Shown in pieces: positions 38,011-46,692 of a stretch of 64,000 nucleotides of DNA; positions within the stretch are counted from its first letter, which is position 1; each line of letters opens with the position of its first letter. This DNA is from Sulfuritalea sp. (GTDB lineage Bacteria > Pseudomonadota > Gammaproteobacteria > Burkholderiales > Rhodocyclaceae). The notes under the pieces were generated by a model. It ran no database searches and was not told the DNA's origin. It was given only the letters and a program-made list of their open reading frames with translations. The stretch covers positions 1 to 64,000 of the forward strand of contig JALNZB010000015.1 of assembly GCA_023229545.1 (NCBI GenBank), in the 5' to 3' direction. Both the position numbers and the translations under genes were made by a program.

Positions 38011-38032
38011 CGCCGTCCCGCCAGCGCCGACT
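38011..38032 (+). repeat. dispersed GCCGACT repeat, copy 10
   Basis: cgccgtcccgccagcgccga then ct, in the intergenic region 47 bases before the gene at 38079. Confidence 0.7.
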
Positions 38033-38078
38033 ATTGAGAGGCTGGTACAGTGGGGCCCCGTCCGGACCGGAGCAGTTC

Positions 38079-38666
38079 ATGAATGACCGCATTCGCCATT
38101 TGCTTGACCAGATGTCCGCACTCGAGGATGACCTGCGCACGGCAGTCCATGAACAGGAGAGCAGCGCGCTATTCAGGATCGAGGGAAAGCGCGTCGAATT
38201 CGAGCAGTCCATCCGGCAGGCGCATCTTCGGCTCAAGACGGGGTTTTTCCGCTGGCTGGTTGCCTACCGTCCGCAGAACCTGATCACCGGGCCGATCATC
38301 TATTCCATGATCGTTCCGCTGGCGGTTCTCGACCTTTTCGTCAGCCTCTATCAGGCGACGTGTTTCCCGATCTACCGGGTCGCCAGGGTGCGTCGCGCGG
38401 ACTACATTGTGTTCGACCGGCAGCAGCTCGAATATCTGAACTTCATCGAGAAAGTCCACTGCACCTATTGCGCCTATGGCAGCGGACTGATTGCCTACGT
38501 GACCGAGGTTGTGGCGCGCACCGAGGAGTATTTCTGTCCGATCAAGCACGCGCGCAAAATCCTCGGCACTCATTCACGCTACAGGCGTTTCCTGGACTAC
38601 GGGGACGCTGCGGACTATGAGGCGCGGCTTGAAAAGTTTCGCGTAGGACTTGGCAAGGAGGAGTGA
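38079..38666 (+). CDS. conserved membrane-associated protein of unknown function
   Basis: A 195-residue protein from the ATG at 38079, which has CGGAG six bases upstream; 15 earlier codons are open but include repeat DNA. An N-terminal helical part is followed by one long hydrophobic stretch (IIYSMIVPLAVLDLFVSLYQ) and a cysteine-bearing region, CTYCAYGSG and 'YFCPIKHARKILG', that could bind metal. I recognise it only as a conserved hypothetical family. It converges with hemH and overlaps its 3' end by 52 bases. Confidence 0.75.
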   Translation: MNDRIRHLLDQMSALEDDLRTAVHEQESSALFRIEGKRVEFEQSIRQAHLRLKTGFFRWLVAYRPQNLITGPIIYSMIVPLAVLDLFVSLYQATCFPIYRVARVRRADYIVFDRQQLEYLNFIEKVHCTYCAYGSGLIAYVTEVVARTEEYFCPIKHARKILGTHSRYRRFLDYGDAADYEARLEKFRVGLGKEE

Positions 38667-39736
38667 GCGCGGGAGGCGCGCGCCTCCGCCTCCGGGTCGG
38701 CTTGTGCGGCAAGCGGCCAGCCGGCGAGGTGGGTTGTCACCAGGTCGCGCAACGCGGCGATCCAGTCGGGGCGTTCGTTCACGCAGGGAATGTAGTTGAA
38801 TTCCTTGCCGCCCGATGACAGAAACGCGGCCTTGCATTCCATGGCGATTTCTTCGAGGGTTTCCAGGCAATCGGCAACGAAGCCGGGGCAGACGATGTCG
38901 ACCCGTGCCGTACCGTCGCGACCGAGTTTTTCCAGCGTCGCCTGGGTATAGGGTTGCAGCCACTCGGCTTTACCAAAGCGCGACTGGAAGGTGATCAGGT
39001 AGTTCTTTTCGTCGAGTCCCAGCGCTTCCGCCACAAGGCGCCCGGTTTTCTGGCATTCGCAGTAATAGGGATCGCCCAGGTCGAGCGAGCGGCGCGGCAG
39101 GCCGTGAAAGCTCATCACCAGTTTGTCGGGCCGGCCATGAGCGGCCCAGTGTTCGCCGATGCTGGCGGCCAGCGCGGCGATGTAGCCGGGGTGATCGTGG
39201 AAATGCTTGATGAAACGCAGTTCCGGCGGGTTGCGGCTGCGCTTGATCCAGTCGGCGACGTCATCCATCACGCTGGCGGTGGTGCTGGCCGCATATTGCG
39301 GGTAAAGCGGGACGACCAGCACGCGCTCGACGCCGTCGCGCCGGAATTGGTCGAGGGCACCGCCGATCGAGGGCTGACCGTAGCGCATGGCCGACGCCAC
39401 GATAATTTCCGCCGCGCCGTTTTCACCCAGCCAACCCTTGAGCAGTCTGGCCTGGCGCTCGGTATGGACTTTCAGCGGCGAACCGTCCTGCATCCAGACT
39501 TTTGCATATTTGGTCGCCGATTTTGCCGGACGCAGTCGGAGGATGATGCCGTTCAGAATCAGCCACCAGACCGGGCGCGGGATTTCGACTACGCGGGGGT
39601 CCCAGAGAAACTGCTTGAGGTAACGACGCAGCGCCGCCGCCGTCGGCGCCTCGGGAGTGCCGAGGTTCACCAGCAAGACGCCGGTGCGGCGCGGCGCACC
39701 GTGCTGCTGCGCGGGTTCGGGAGCGTAACGTGGCAT
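38615..39736 (-). CDS. hemH: ferrochelatase
   Basis: Inserts Fe2+ into protoporphyrin IX, the last step of heme synthesis. The 373 residues start with GVLLVNLGTPEAPTAAALRR, and the catalytic His appears in MSFHGLPRRSL, followed by 'GDPYYCECQKTGRLVAEAL' and TFQSRFGKAEWLQPYT. The C-terminal ~30 residues, rich in Ser and Ala, exceed the family and run under the converging gene. The start overlaps the hrcA stop (TGATG), a coupling seen in other betaproteobacteria. Confidence 0.96.
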   Translation of the reverse strand: MPRYAPEPAQQHGAPRRTGVLLVNLGTPEAPTAAALRRYLKQFLWDPRVVEIPRPVWWLILNGIILRLRPAKSATKYAKVWMQDGSPLKVHTERQARLLKGWLGENGAAEIIVASAMRYGQPSIGGALDQFRRDGVERVLVVPLYPQYAASTTASVMDDVADWIKRSRNPPELRFIKHFHDHPGYIAALAASIGEHWAAHGRPDKLVMSFHGLPRRSLDLGDPYYCECQKTGRLVAEALGLDEKNYLITFQSRFGKAEWLQPYTQATLEKLGRDGTARVDIVCPGFVADCLETLEEIAMECKAAFLSSGGKEFNYIPCVNERPDWIAALRDLVTTHLAGWPLAAQADPEAEARASRAHSSLPSPTRNFSSRAS

Positions 39737-40755
39737 CAGGGTGTCGAGAGCGCCGACGAAAGAAGCTTGGCGGTGATGTCGACAATCGGAATGACGCGTT
39801 CATAGGCCATGCGCGTCGGGCCGATGACGCCGATGGTGCCGACGATCTGGCCATCGACCTCGTAGGGCGCGGCGACCACGCTGCATTCGTCGAGCGACGC
39901 GATGCCGGATTCGCCGCCGATGAACACCTGCACGCCTTCGGCGCGGCAGGACAACTCCAGCAACTGGGCCAGCCCGGTGCGCTGCTCGAACAGGTCGAAG
40001 ACGCGGCGCAGGCGCGCCATGTTGGAAGACAGATCCTCGACACCGAGCAGATTCTTCTCGCCGCTGATGACGTACTGCGTCGAGGTGTCGGCGATGGCCT
40101 GGTTGCTGGCATCGAGCGCGGCGGTCATCAGTTCCGACATGTCGGCGCGCAACTGGCGCAGTTCTTCGACCACGCGCGCGCGCACCTGGTCGAAGTCGAG
40201 TCCGAGACAGTTCTGGTTCAGGTAGTTGGCCGCGATGACCAGTTCCGATGGGCTGTAATTGCGCTGGGTGAACAGGATGCGGTTCTGCACGTCGCCGTCG
40301 GCGGTGACGATGATCAGGAGAATGCGCTTGTCGGACAGGCTGAGAAACTCGATCTGGCGGATGCGCGGCTGCTGGCGGCGCGGCGCGACCACCACACCGG
40401 CAAAGGCGGTGAGCTGCGACAGCAGTTGCGAAGCGTGGCTGATCACCAGTTGCGGCTGGTCGGGCTGGATGGCGTCCCGGATTTCGGAGAGTTCGCTGCC
40501 TTGCAGCGGTCGCACCGTCAGCAGGGAATCGACGAAGAGCCGGTAGCCCAGCGGCGTCGGCACGCGTCCGGCCGAGGTGTGCGGACTGGCGATGAAGCCC
40601 ATTTCTTCCAGGTCCGACATGACGTTGCGGATCGTCGCCGGGGAGAGTTCCAGGCCCGAGTATTTCGAAAGCGTGCGCGAGCCGACCGGCTGACCTTCGG
40701 CGATATAGCGTTCGATCAGGGTTTTCAGCAGGGTTTGCGCACGATAGTCGAGCAT
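39736..40755 (-). CDS. hrcA: heat-inducible transcription repressor HrcA
   Basis: A 339-residue repressor with a winged-helix N-terminus (RAQTLLKTLIERYIAEGQPV, TIRNVMSDLEEMGFI, HTSAGRVPT) and a GAF-like C-terminal part. HrcA normally binds CIRCE elements (ttagcactc-N9-gagtgctaa). I found none in this window, not even at grpE-dnaK-dnaJ, so its target is presumably groESL elsewhere. It is transcribed ahead of hemH. Confidence 0.95.
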   Translation of the reverse strand: MLDYRAQTLLKTLIERYIAEGQPVGSRTLSKYSGLELSPATIRNVMSDLEEMGFIASPHTSAGRVPTPLGYRLFVDSLLTVRPLQGSELSEIRDAIQPDQPQLVISHASQLLSQLTAFAGVVVAPRRQQPRIRQIEFLSLSDKRILLIIVTADGDVQNRILFTQRNYSPSELVIAANYLNQNCLGLDFDQVRARVVEELRQLRADMSELMTAALDASNQAIADTSTQYVISGEKNLLGVEDLSSNMARLRRVFDLFEQRTGLAQLLELSCRAEGVQVFIGGESGIASLDECSVVAAPYEVDGQIVGTIGVIGPTRMAYERVIPIVDITAKLLSSALSTP

Positions 40756-40794
40756 GGATTCGATTCTAGCAGCCTGTCGGACGGCGCTCCGCGC

Positions 40795-41568
40795 TCAGAA
40801 ACAACTGCTGCCGCCATCGACGATCAGCGCGTGACCCGTGACGTGGCGTGAGGCTTCGGAGGCGAGGAAAACCACCGCGCCCTTCAGGTCTTCGTCGCCG
40901 CCGACGCGGCCCAGGGCGGTGTCGGCGATGATCTGGTCGCCAAGCCTTTCCATCAGGCCGTTGGACATTTTCGAGGGGAAAAATCCGGGGCAGATGGCAT
41001 TGACGTTGATGTTGTACTTGCCCCATTCCGCCGCCAGGGCGCGGACGAAATTCACGGCGGCGCCCTTGCTGGTGTTGTAGGCGATGGTCTGGATGTCCGG
41101 CGGATTGCCACGCAGGCCGGCAATTGACGCGGTGACGATGACCTTGCCCGATTTTTGCGGAATGAAGGCGCGTTTGCCGACTTCCCTGGTCAGGAAAAAC
41201 ATGCCGTTGACGTTGAGGTCGATGACCTTGATCCAGGCGTCGAAAGGATAGTCCTCGGCCGGCGCGCCCCAGGTAGCGCCGGCATTGTTCACCAGGATAT
41301 CGATCCTGCCGTAGCGGTCGAGCACCCTGTCGACAAGGCCGGGAATCTCGTCGAACTTCGACAAGTCGTTGGTGACGGCAAGTACCTCGACGCCCTGTCT
41401 TTCGAGATGGGTACGGGCCGCCGCCAGCTCGTCGGCCTTGCGCGCGGTGATGGCGAGTTTGGCGCCCATTTCGCCGAGCGCCTCGGCCATCTGCAAGCCA
41501 AGTCCGCGCGAACCGCCGGTGACGATGGCGACCTTGCCGGTCAGATCGAAAAGTTGTTTGACGCTCAT
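40795..41568 (-). CDS. short-chain dehydrogenase/reductase
   Basis: A 257-residue Rossmann-fold oxidoreductase: VTGGSRGLGLQMAEAL for the dinucleotide, NNAGATWG, catalytic YNTSKGA with the preceding Ser in TASIAG, and the tail TGHALIVDGGSSCF. The sequence is nearest in style to gluconate 5-dehydrogenase-like or 3-oxoacyl reductase members; the substrate is not known. It is a single gene, with its promoter in the 126-base gap to the divergent pcnB. Confidence 0.9.
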   Translation of the reverse strand: MSVKQLFDLTGKVAIVTGGSRGLGLQMAEALGEMGAKLAITARKADELAAARTHLERQGVEVLAVTNDLSKFDEIPGLVDRVLDRYGRIDILVNNAGATWGAPAEDYPFDAWIKVIDLNVNGMFFLTREVGKRAFIPQKSGKVIVTASIAGLRGNPPDIQTIAYNTSKGAAVNFVRALAAEWGKYNINVNAICPGFFPSKMSNGLMERLGDQIIADTALGRVGGDEDLKGAVVFLASEASRHVTGHALIVDGGSSCF

Positions 41569-41694
41569 GAGAGTCCTTTCAGAATCATGGGTAGTCTAGT
41601 GCCAAAAGCGGTGGAGGCCAGCACTGAAACTGCGTTTCCGCTATCATTGCCGCCTCTCGCAGCAAGCCCTCTGCATGGTTCCCGCCCCTTTTCC

Positions 41695-43047
41695 ATGATC
41701 CGCAAGTTTTTGCGCCACGTGTTTCGTCGTGGCGCCCCCTCCATGCCGCACGCGCCGGCCAAGATTCCCGTGGCCCGCCATGGCATTCGCCGCGAGCGGG
41801 TCTCGGTGGGCGCGCGTCGCACTTGCGAGGCGCTTCAGCACGCCGGGCACAAGGCCTATATCGTCGGCGGCGCCGTGCGTGACCTGATCGCCGGCATCGA
41901 ACCCAAGGACTACGACATCGCCACCGATGCGACGCCGGAGCAGGTGCGCTCGCTGTTTCGCCGCGCCCGCATCATCGGTCGCCGCTTCCAGATCGTGCAT
42001 GTGATGCAGGGCGGCGAGACGCTCGAAGTGTCCACCTTCCGCGCCGCCCACGATGCCCATACGGTCAAGGATGAGCATGGCCGAGTGCTGCGCGACAACG
42101 TGTTTGGTTCGATCGCGGAAGATGCCGCACGCCGTGATTTCACGGTCAATGCCCTGTATTACGATCCGGCCACCGAGACGGTGATCGACTATCACGATGG
42201 CGTCGCCGACCTGAAGCAGAAGACGCTGCGCATGATCGGCGAGCCGACGCAGCGCTACCGCGAAGACCCGGTGCGCATGCTGCGCGCGGTGCGGCTTTCC
42301 GCCAAGCTGGGGTTGACGCTCGATCCGGCGGTGCGGGCGCCGATCCGCGAGATGGCGGAGTTGATGGAAAACGTGCCGGCGGCGCGCATGTTCGACGAGA
42401 TGCTGAAGTTGCTGTTTTCCGGGCACTCGGTCGAATGCCTCAAGCGCTTGCGCGACGATGGCCTGCATCACGGCCTGCTGCCGCTGCTGGACGTGATTCT
42501 GGAGCAGCCGCTGGGCGAGAAGTTCGTCATGCTGTCCCTGGCCAGCACCGATGCGCGGGTCAAGGCCGGCAAGTCGCTGTCGCCCGGTTATCTGTTCGCC
42601 ACCCTGCTCTGGCACGAAGTGCTGGCCGCCTGGGAGGCGCGCAAGGCGAAGGGCGACGTGCCGATTCCGGCGCTGTATGAAGCCATGGACGAAGTGCTCG
42701 ACATGCAGGCTGAGAAGCTTGCCATCACGCGCCGCATCGTTGGCGACATCAAGGATATCTGGGCGCTGCAACCGCGCTTCGAGAAGCGCGCCGGAAAATC
42801 GCCCTATCGCCTGATCGAACTGCCGCGTTTTCGCGCCGGTTACGATTTCCTCGTCTTGCGCGCCGAGAGCGGCGAGATCGACATGGAACTGGCGACCTGG
42901 TGGCACGACTTCCAGAATGCCGATCATGAGGCTCGCGAAGCCATGCTGGTGCCCGATAGCGGCCCCAAAAAACGTCGGCGCCGTGTGCGTGGCAAGAAGT
43001 CGGCGGGCGAGGGCGACGCGGTGGTCAGCGCGTCCAGCGAAGCCTGA
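41695..43047 (+). CDS. pcnB: poly(A) polymerase I
   Basis: Adds poly(A) tails that mark RNA for decay. The open frame extends upstream, but the natural start is the ATG at 41695 (MIRKFLRHVFRRGAPSM), giving 450 residues. KAYIVGGAVRDLIAG and PKDYDIATDATPEQ form the nucleotidyltransferase site with the DxD pair, RRDFTVNALYYDP follows, and the arginine/lysine-rich C-terminus (KKRRRRVRGKK) is typical of PcnB rather than of CCA-adding enzyme. folK is the next gene and begins one base after its stop, as in E. coli. Confidence 0.95.
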   Translation: MIRKFLRHVFRRGAPSMPHAPAKIPVARHGIRRERVSVGARRTCEALQHAGHKAYIVGGAVRDLIAGIEPKDYDIATDATPEQVRSLFRRARIIGRRFQIVHVMQGGETLEVSTFRAAHDAHTVKDEHGRVLRDNVFGSIAEDAARRDFTVNALYYDPATETVIDYHDGVADLKQKTLRMIGEPTQRYREDPVRMLRAVRLSAKLGLTLDPAVRAPIREMAELMENVPAARMFDEMLKLLFSGHSVECLKRLRDDGLHHGLLPLLDVILEQPLGEKFVMLSLASTDARVKAGKSLSPGYLFATLLWHEVLAAWEARKAKGDVPIPALYEAMDEVLDMQAEKLAITRRIVGDIKDIWALQPRFEKRAGKSPYRLIELPRFRAGYDFLVLRAESGEIDMELATWWHDFQNADHEAREAMLVPDSGPKKRRRRVRGKKSAGEGDAVVSASSEA

Positions 43048-43048
43048 C

Positions 43049-43543
43049 GTGAGCCAGCGTTGCTTCATCGCGCTGGGCGCCAATCTGGGGGATCCGGTGG
43101 CGACGGTGAAGGCGGCCATCGTCGCCCTGCGCGGACTGCCGCAGACGGAATTCATCGCTGCGTCCTCCCTGTATTGCACGGCGCCGGTGGGTCTAAAGCA
43201 TCAGCCCGACTTCATCAATGCAGTGGTCGAACTGATTGCCGTGTCGCCAGCGCCGACTCTTCTCGAATCCCTGTTTGACATCGAAGCGCGCTTTGGCCGC
43301 CGACGCAGCGTCAGGAACGCGCCGCGCACCCTCGATCTCGATCTGCTGCTCTATGGCGACGCCGTGAGCCACGACCCGCAACTTATCCTGCCGCATCCGC
43401 GATTGCATGAGCGCGCTTTCGTACTGGCGCCGCTGGCGGAAATCGCGCCGCAACTGGTGATTCCCGGTCGCGGCGCCGTGGCCGATCTGCTGTTGCGTTG
43501 CGCCGGCCAGCAGATCGAGAAGCTGCTGGCGCAAGCGGCCTGA
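43049..43543 (+). CDS. folK: HPPK, 6-hydroxymethyl-dihydropterin pyrophosphokinase
   Basis: Transfers pyrophosphate from ATP to the pterin in folate synthesis. The start is GTG at 43049, immediately after the pcnB stop. The 164 residues show SQRCFIALGANLGDP, FGRRRSVRNAPRTLDLDLLL and the closing ILPHPRLHERAFVLAPLAEI. Within it AVSPAPTLLES is encoded by a copy of the dispersed repeat at 43237-43258, where the family is variable. Confidence 0.95.
   Translation: MSQRCFIALGANLGDPVATVKAAIVALRGLPQTEFIAASSLYCTAPVGLKHQPDFINAVVELIAVSPAPTLLESLFDIEARFGRRRSVRNAPRTLDLDLLLYGDAVSHDPQLILPHPRLHERAFVLAPLAEIAPQLVIPGRGAVADLLLRCAGQQIEKLLAQAA
43237..43258 (+). repeat. dispersed GCCGACT repeat, copy 11 (in folK)
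   Basis: tgccgtgtcgccagcgccga then ct; it encodes AVSPAPT in frame in FolK. Confidence 0.65.
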
Positions 43544-43546
43544 ATC

Positions 43547-43909
43547 ATGGCGTCGGTGATGCATATCCCCGTCGTTTGGCAAACCGCGCTGCTGCTCGCG
43601 GCCTCGAATGTCTTCATGACCTTCGCCTGGTATGCGCATCTCAAGAACCTCAACGACCGGTTGTGGTGGATTGCCGCGCTGGCGTCGTGGGGCATTGCGC
43701 TGTTCGAGTATCTGTTGCAAGTGCCGGCCAATCGCATCGGTCACCAGGAGATGTCGCTGGCGCAACTCAAGATCATGCAGGAAGCGATCACGCTCACGGT
43801 ATTCGTTCCTTTTGTCATCTTCTACATGGAGCAACCGTTGAAGCTCGATTACCTGTGGGCGGGGTTGTGTATCCTAGGCGCCGTCTACTTCGTTTTCCGC
43901 TCGCCATGA
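43547..43909 (+). CDS. DUF486 / DMT-like small membrane protein
   Basis: A 120-residue inner-membrane protein with four helices and the motif 'NVFMTFAWYAHLKNL' of DUF486, followed by 'YLLQVPANRIGH'. It resembles half-size drug/metabolite transporters; no substrate is known. It lies three bases after folK, and its TGA overlaps the panB ATG (ATGA), so it is part of a folK-DUF486-panB operon. Confidence 0.85.
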   Translation: MASVMHIPVVWQTALLLAASNVFMTFAWYAHLKNLNDRLWWIAALASWGIALFEYLLQVPANRIGHQEMSLAQLKIMQEAITLTVFVPFVIFYMEQPLKLDYLWAGLCILGAVYFVFRSP

Positions 43910-44721
43910 CCTATCTAGCCAGCAACAAGCCGATCACGCTGCCGGAACTGGCGCGCATGAAGCGCGAAAGCCAGAAGATCGCCATGCTCACCGGCTACGA
44001 CGCCAGCTTTGCCGCGCTGGAGGACCGCTGCGGGGTGGATGTGATCCTCGTCGGCGATTCGCTGGGCAACGTCTTGCAGGGCAAGACCTCGACCTTGGCG
44101 GTGACCATGGAGCAGATGGTCTATCACACGGAATGCGTCGGCCACATGGCGCAGCGCGCGATGTGCGTCGCCGACATGCCCTTCGGCAGCTATCAGGAAT
44201 CGAAGGAACTGGCGCTGCGCAATGCCGTGCGCCTGCTTGCCGCCGGGGCCGAGATGGTCAAGCTGGAAGGCGGCGAGGTGATGGCGGAGACCGTGCATTT
44301 TCTGATCGAGCGCGGCGTGCCGGTCTGCGGCCACATCGGCCTGACGCCGCAATCGGTGCATGCGCTGGGCGGCTACCACGTGCAGGGGCGCGGCGAGGAA
44401 GGCGCGGCGCGCATGAAGCGCGACGCCCTGGCGCTGGAGCAGGCGGGCGCCGCGCTGATGGTGCTGGAAATGGTGCCGGCGCAGCTCGCCGCCGAAATTA
44501 CCGGGCTGCTCAGGGTCTGCGCCACCATCGGCATTGGCGCCGGACCGGACTGCGACGGCCAGGTATTGGTGCTGCACGACATGCTGGGCGTCTATCCCGG
44601 CAAGAAGGGGCGCTTCGTGCGCAACTTCATGGAGGGCGCGGCGAGCATCGACGCCGCCGTGACGGCCTACGTCAAGGCCGTCAAGGACGGCAGTTTCCCC
44701 GCGCCTGAACACACTTACTGA
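43906..44721 (+). CDS. panB: ketopantoate hydroxymethyltransferase
   Basis: Makes ketopantoate from 2-oxoisovalerate and 5,10-methylene-tetrahydrofolate. The ATG at 43906 overlaps the preceding stop; the frame upstream is a shadow. The 271-residue barrel shows MLTGYDASFAALEDRCGVD, ILVGDSLGNVLQGK, MVKLEGGEVMAE, and CGHIGLTPQSVHALGGYHVQ. It works with PanC and PanD just downstream. Confidence 0.97.
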   Translation: MTYLASNKPITLPELARMKRESQKIAMLTGYDASFAALEDRCGVDVILVGDSLGNVLQGKTSTLAVTMEQMVYHTECVGHMAQRAMCVADMPFGSYQESKELALRNAVRLLAAGAEMVKLEGGEVMAETVHFLIERGVPVCGHIGLTPQSVHALGGYHVQGRGEEGAARMKRDALALEQAGAALMVLEMVPAQLAAEITGLLRVCATIGIGAGPDCDGQVLVLHDMLGVYPGKKGRFVRNFMEGAASIDAAVTAYVKAVKDGSFPAPEHTY

Positions 44722-44765
44722 CTGGCTTGACTTTGAGATACGCCCCAATGATGAACGTCATGCCA

Positions 44766-44812
44766 GTTTTCCCCATCCCCACCCCAGCCCTCCCCTTGAA
44801 GGGGATGGAGAT
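44766..44812. repeat. C-rich intergenic hairpin element
   Basis: ccatccccaccccagccctc followed by ccttgaaggggatgg forms a stem (tccccttgaagggga core) between panB and panC. Very similar C-rich elements are common between genes in betaproteobacteria. Confidence 0.55.
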
Positions 44813-44829
44813 TATGGGTCGCTGACGCG

Positions 44830-45669
44830 ATGCTCACGCTAATGCAGATCCACGAAACCATCGCGTCGCTGAGAGCGGCGCGAAGCAAGCTTCGTCGCGT
44901 CGCGCTGGTGCCGACCATGGGCAACCTGCACGATGGGCATATCGCGTTGATGACGCAAGCGCGAGGTCACGCCGATGCGGTGATCGCCACGATCTTCGTC
45001 AATCGCCTGCAATTCCGCCCCGGCGAGGACTTCGAGAAGTACCCGCGCAGCTTTGCGGCGGACTGCGAACGTCTGGAGGCGGCTGGCGTCGAGCATCTCT
45101 TTGTGCCAACGGAAGCGGAAATGTATCCGCAACCGCAGACTTACCAGATCGAGCCTCCGTTCGAGCAGGCGGGCATTCTCGATGGCGAGTTCCGCCCCGG
45201 ACATTTTCGCGGCGTCGCCACGGTGGTGATGAAACTGTTCCAGATCGCCCAGCCCGATGTGGCGCTGTTCGGCAAGAAGGATTACCAGCAGTTGATGGTC
45301 ATTCGCAACATGGTGCGCGATTTCAACCTGCCCATCGAGATCATCGGCGGCGAGACGGTGCGCGCCGCCGACGGCCTGGCTCTGTCCTCGCGCAACGGCT
45401 ATTTGTCCGGGGCGGAACGGGCGGAAGCGCCGCATTTGTTCCGTGTATTAACTAAAGTTATAGGGGCCGTGCGCGCCGGAACCCTTGATTTTGCTGGGCT
45501 GGAGCAGGGGGCCGTCCTCGAACTCCAAGCCAGTGGCTGGATTCCGGATTATGTTGCGTTGCGTAAAAAACTTGATCTACAATTGCCGTCCGCTCACGAT
45601 TCCGGATTGGTGGTGTTGGCGGCGGCGCGCTTGGGAAGCACGCGCCTCATCGACAATCTGGAAGTTTAG
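44830..45669 (+). CDS. panC: pantothenate synthetase
   Basis: Joins pantoate and beta-alanine with ATP. The 279 residues include VALVPTMGNLHDGHIALMTQ (HxGH ATP motif), 'DVALFGKKDYQQLMVIRNMV' and GLALSSRNGYLSGAER. It is separated from panB by a 108-base gap with a hairpin element and from panD by a 113-base gap that holds a small hairpin (gggagc-att-gctccc) but no gene. Confidence 0.97.
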   Translation: MLTLMQIHETIASLRAARSKLRRVALVPTMGNLHDGHIALMTQARGHADAVIATIFVNRLQFRPGEDFEKYPRSFAADCERLEAAGVEHLFVPTEAEMYPQPQTYQIEPPFEQAGILDGEFRPGHFRGVATVVMKLFQIAQPDVALFGKKDYQQLMVIRNMVRDFNLPIEIIGGETVRAADGLALSSRNGYLSGAERAEAPHLFRVLTKVIGAVRAGTLDFAGLEQGAVLELQASGWIPDYVALRKKLDLQLPSAHDSGLVVLAAARLGSTRLIDNLEV

Positions 45670-45782
45670 GCCACTGCGATGCGCTCATGCCGGCGGTGTA
45701 CCAGAAGCGAACGAGACGGGAGCATTGCTCCCTTTGGCGAACTCCCGATTTATTGCCGCCTTTGCATGAGAAAGGTTTGACA

Positions 45783-46166
45783 ATGCAACGCATGATGCTC
45801 AAGTCGAAACTTCACCGCGTCACGGTGACCCAATCCGAACTGCACTACGAGGGTTCCTGCGCCATCGATGAAAATCTGCTGGACGCAGCCGACATCAGGG
45901 AATACCAGCAGATCGACATCTACAACGTGAACAATGGCGAGCGTTTCACGACCTATGCCATTCGCGCCGAGCGCGGCAGCGGCACCATTTCGGTGAACGG
46001 CGCCGCCGCGCGCAAGGCCGCCACCGGCGACCTGCTGATTATCGCCACCTACGTCATGATGAACGAGATCGAACTGCAAAAGTTCGAGCCCGATCTGGTG
46101 TATGTCGATGCCAGAAACCGCGTCACGCACCACAGCCGGCATATTCCGGCGCAAGCGGCAGCCTGA
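45783..46166 (+). CDS. panD: aspartate 1-decarboxylase precursor
   Basis: Makes beta-alanine from aspartate. The 127-residue proenzyme starts MQRMMLKSKLHRVTVTQSEL and carries the self-cleavage site Gly-Ser at residues 24-25 (YEGSCAID), where Ser becomes the pyruvoyl group. The frame is open 32 codons upstream, but those are not PanD-like. With panB and panC it completes beta-alanine plus pantoate to pantothenate, except panE/ilvC. A strong terminator follows. Confidence 0.96.
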   Translation: MQRMMLKSKLHRVTVTQSELHYEGSCAIDENLLDAADIREYQQIDIYNVNNGERFTTYAIRAERGSGTISVNGAAARKAATGDLLIIATYVMMNEIELQKFEPDLVYVDARNRVTHHSRHIPAQAAA

Positions 46167-46188
46167 TCTCTCTGCTTGCGGCGCCAGC

Positions 46189-46214
46189 AGCCCACCCTGG
46201 CGGTGGGCTTTTTT
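46189..46214 (+). terminator. intrinsic terminator after panD
   Basis: Stem agcccacc / ggtgggct around a CTGGC loop, then six T residues, 22 bases after panD. Confidence 0.9.
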
Positions 46215-46285
46215 ATGGTTCGCCAGTCCCGCCTCGGTGTATTCTTCGCAACAGAAGAAGAGCGAATTGAAGCAAGGGGGAGGGC

Positions 46286-46657
46286 ATGACCAAGAAAATT
46301 CTGATCGCCGACGACGAGCCGAATATCGTCATTTCGCTTGAGTTTCTGCTCAAGCGCGAAGGCTACGAGATCGTCGTTGCGCACAATGGCGCCGAGGCGC
46401 TTGCACGGGTCCACGCCGAGCGGCCCGATATGGCAATTCTCGATGTCATGATGCCGTTGCGGAACGGCTTTGAGGTCTGCCAGGATCTGCGTCAGGATCC
46501 CGAGTTTGCGAATTTGCGGATCATGATGCTGACCGCCAAGGGGCGCGATACCGAAGTCTCCAAAGGTCTGGCGCTGGGCGCCGACGTCTATATGACGAAG
46601 CCGTTCTCGACCCGAGAACTTGTCGCCCAGGTCAAGGCGCTGATCGACAGGGCATGA
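46286..46657 (+). CDS. CheY-like single-domain response regulator
   Basis: A 123-residue receiver domain with no output domain. It has the acidic pair D9-D10, the phosphoacceptor D53 in AILDVMMP, Thr in MLTAKG and Lys in MTKPF. An AAGGGGGAGG ribosome site precedes the ATG. The next gene, 35 bases downstream, encodes a kinase-like exonuclease protein, which is the likely partner. Being a lone receiver, it probably acts by protein contact. Confidence 0.92.
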   Translation: MTKKILIADDEPNIVISLEFLLKREGYEIVVAHNGAEALARVHAERPDMAILDVMMPLRNGFEVCQDLRQDPEFANLRIMMLTAKGRDTEVSKGLALGADVYMTKPFSTRELVAQVKALIDRA

Positions 46658-46692
46658 GCGCCCGTCGCCCTGGTTATTGAGTTGATGGCATC

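Noticed and set aside
37981..38078. Longer N-terminus for the protein at 38079
   Set aside because: The extra codons derive from the end of the dispersed repeat region, and the ATG at 38079 has the good ribosome site.
41155..41694. Upstream extension of the pcnB frame over the SDR gene
   Set aside because: It runs antisense to a well-supported dehydrogenase and carries no PcnB features.
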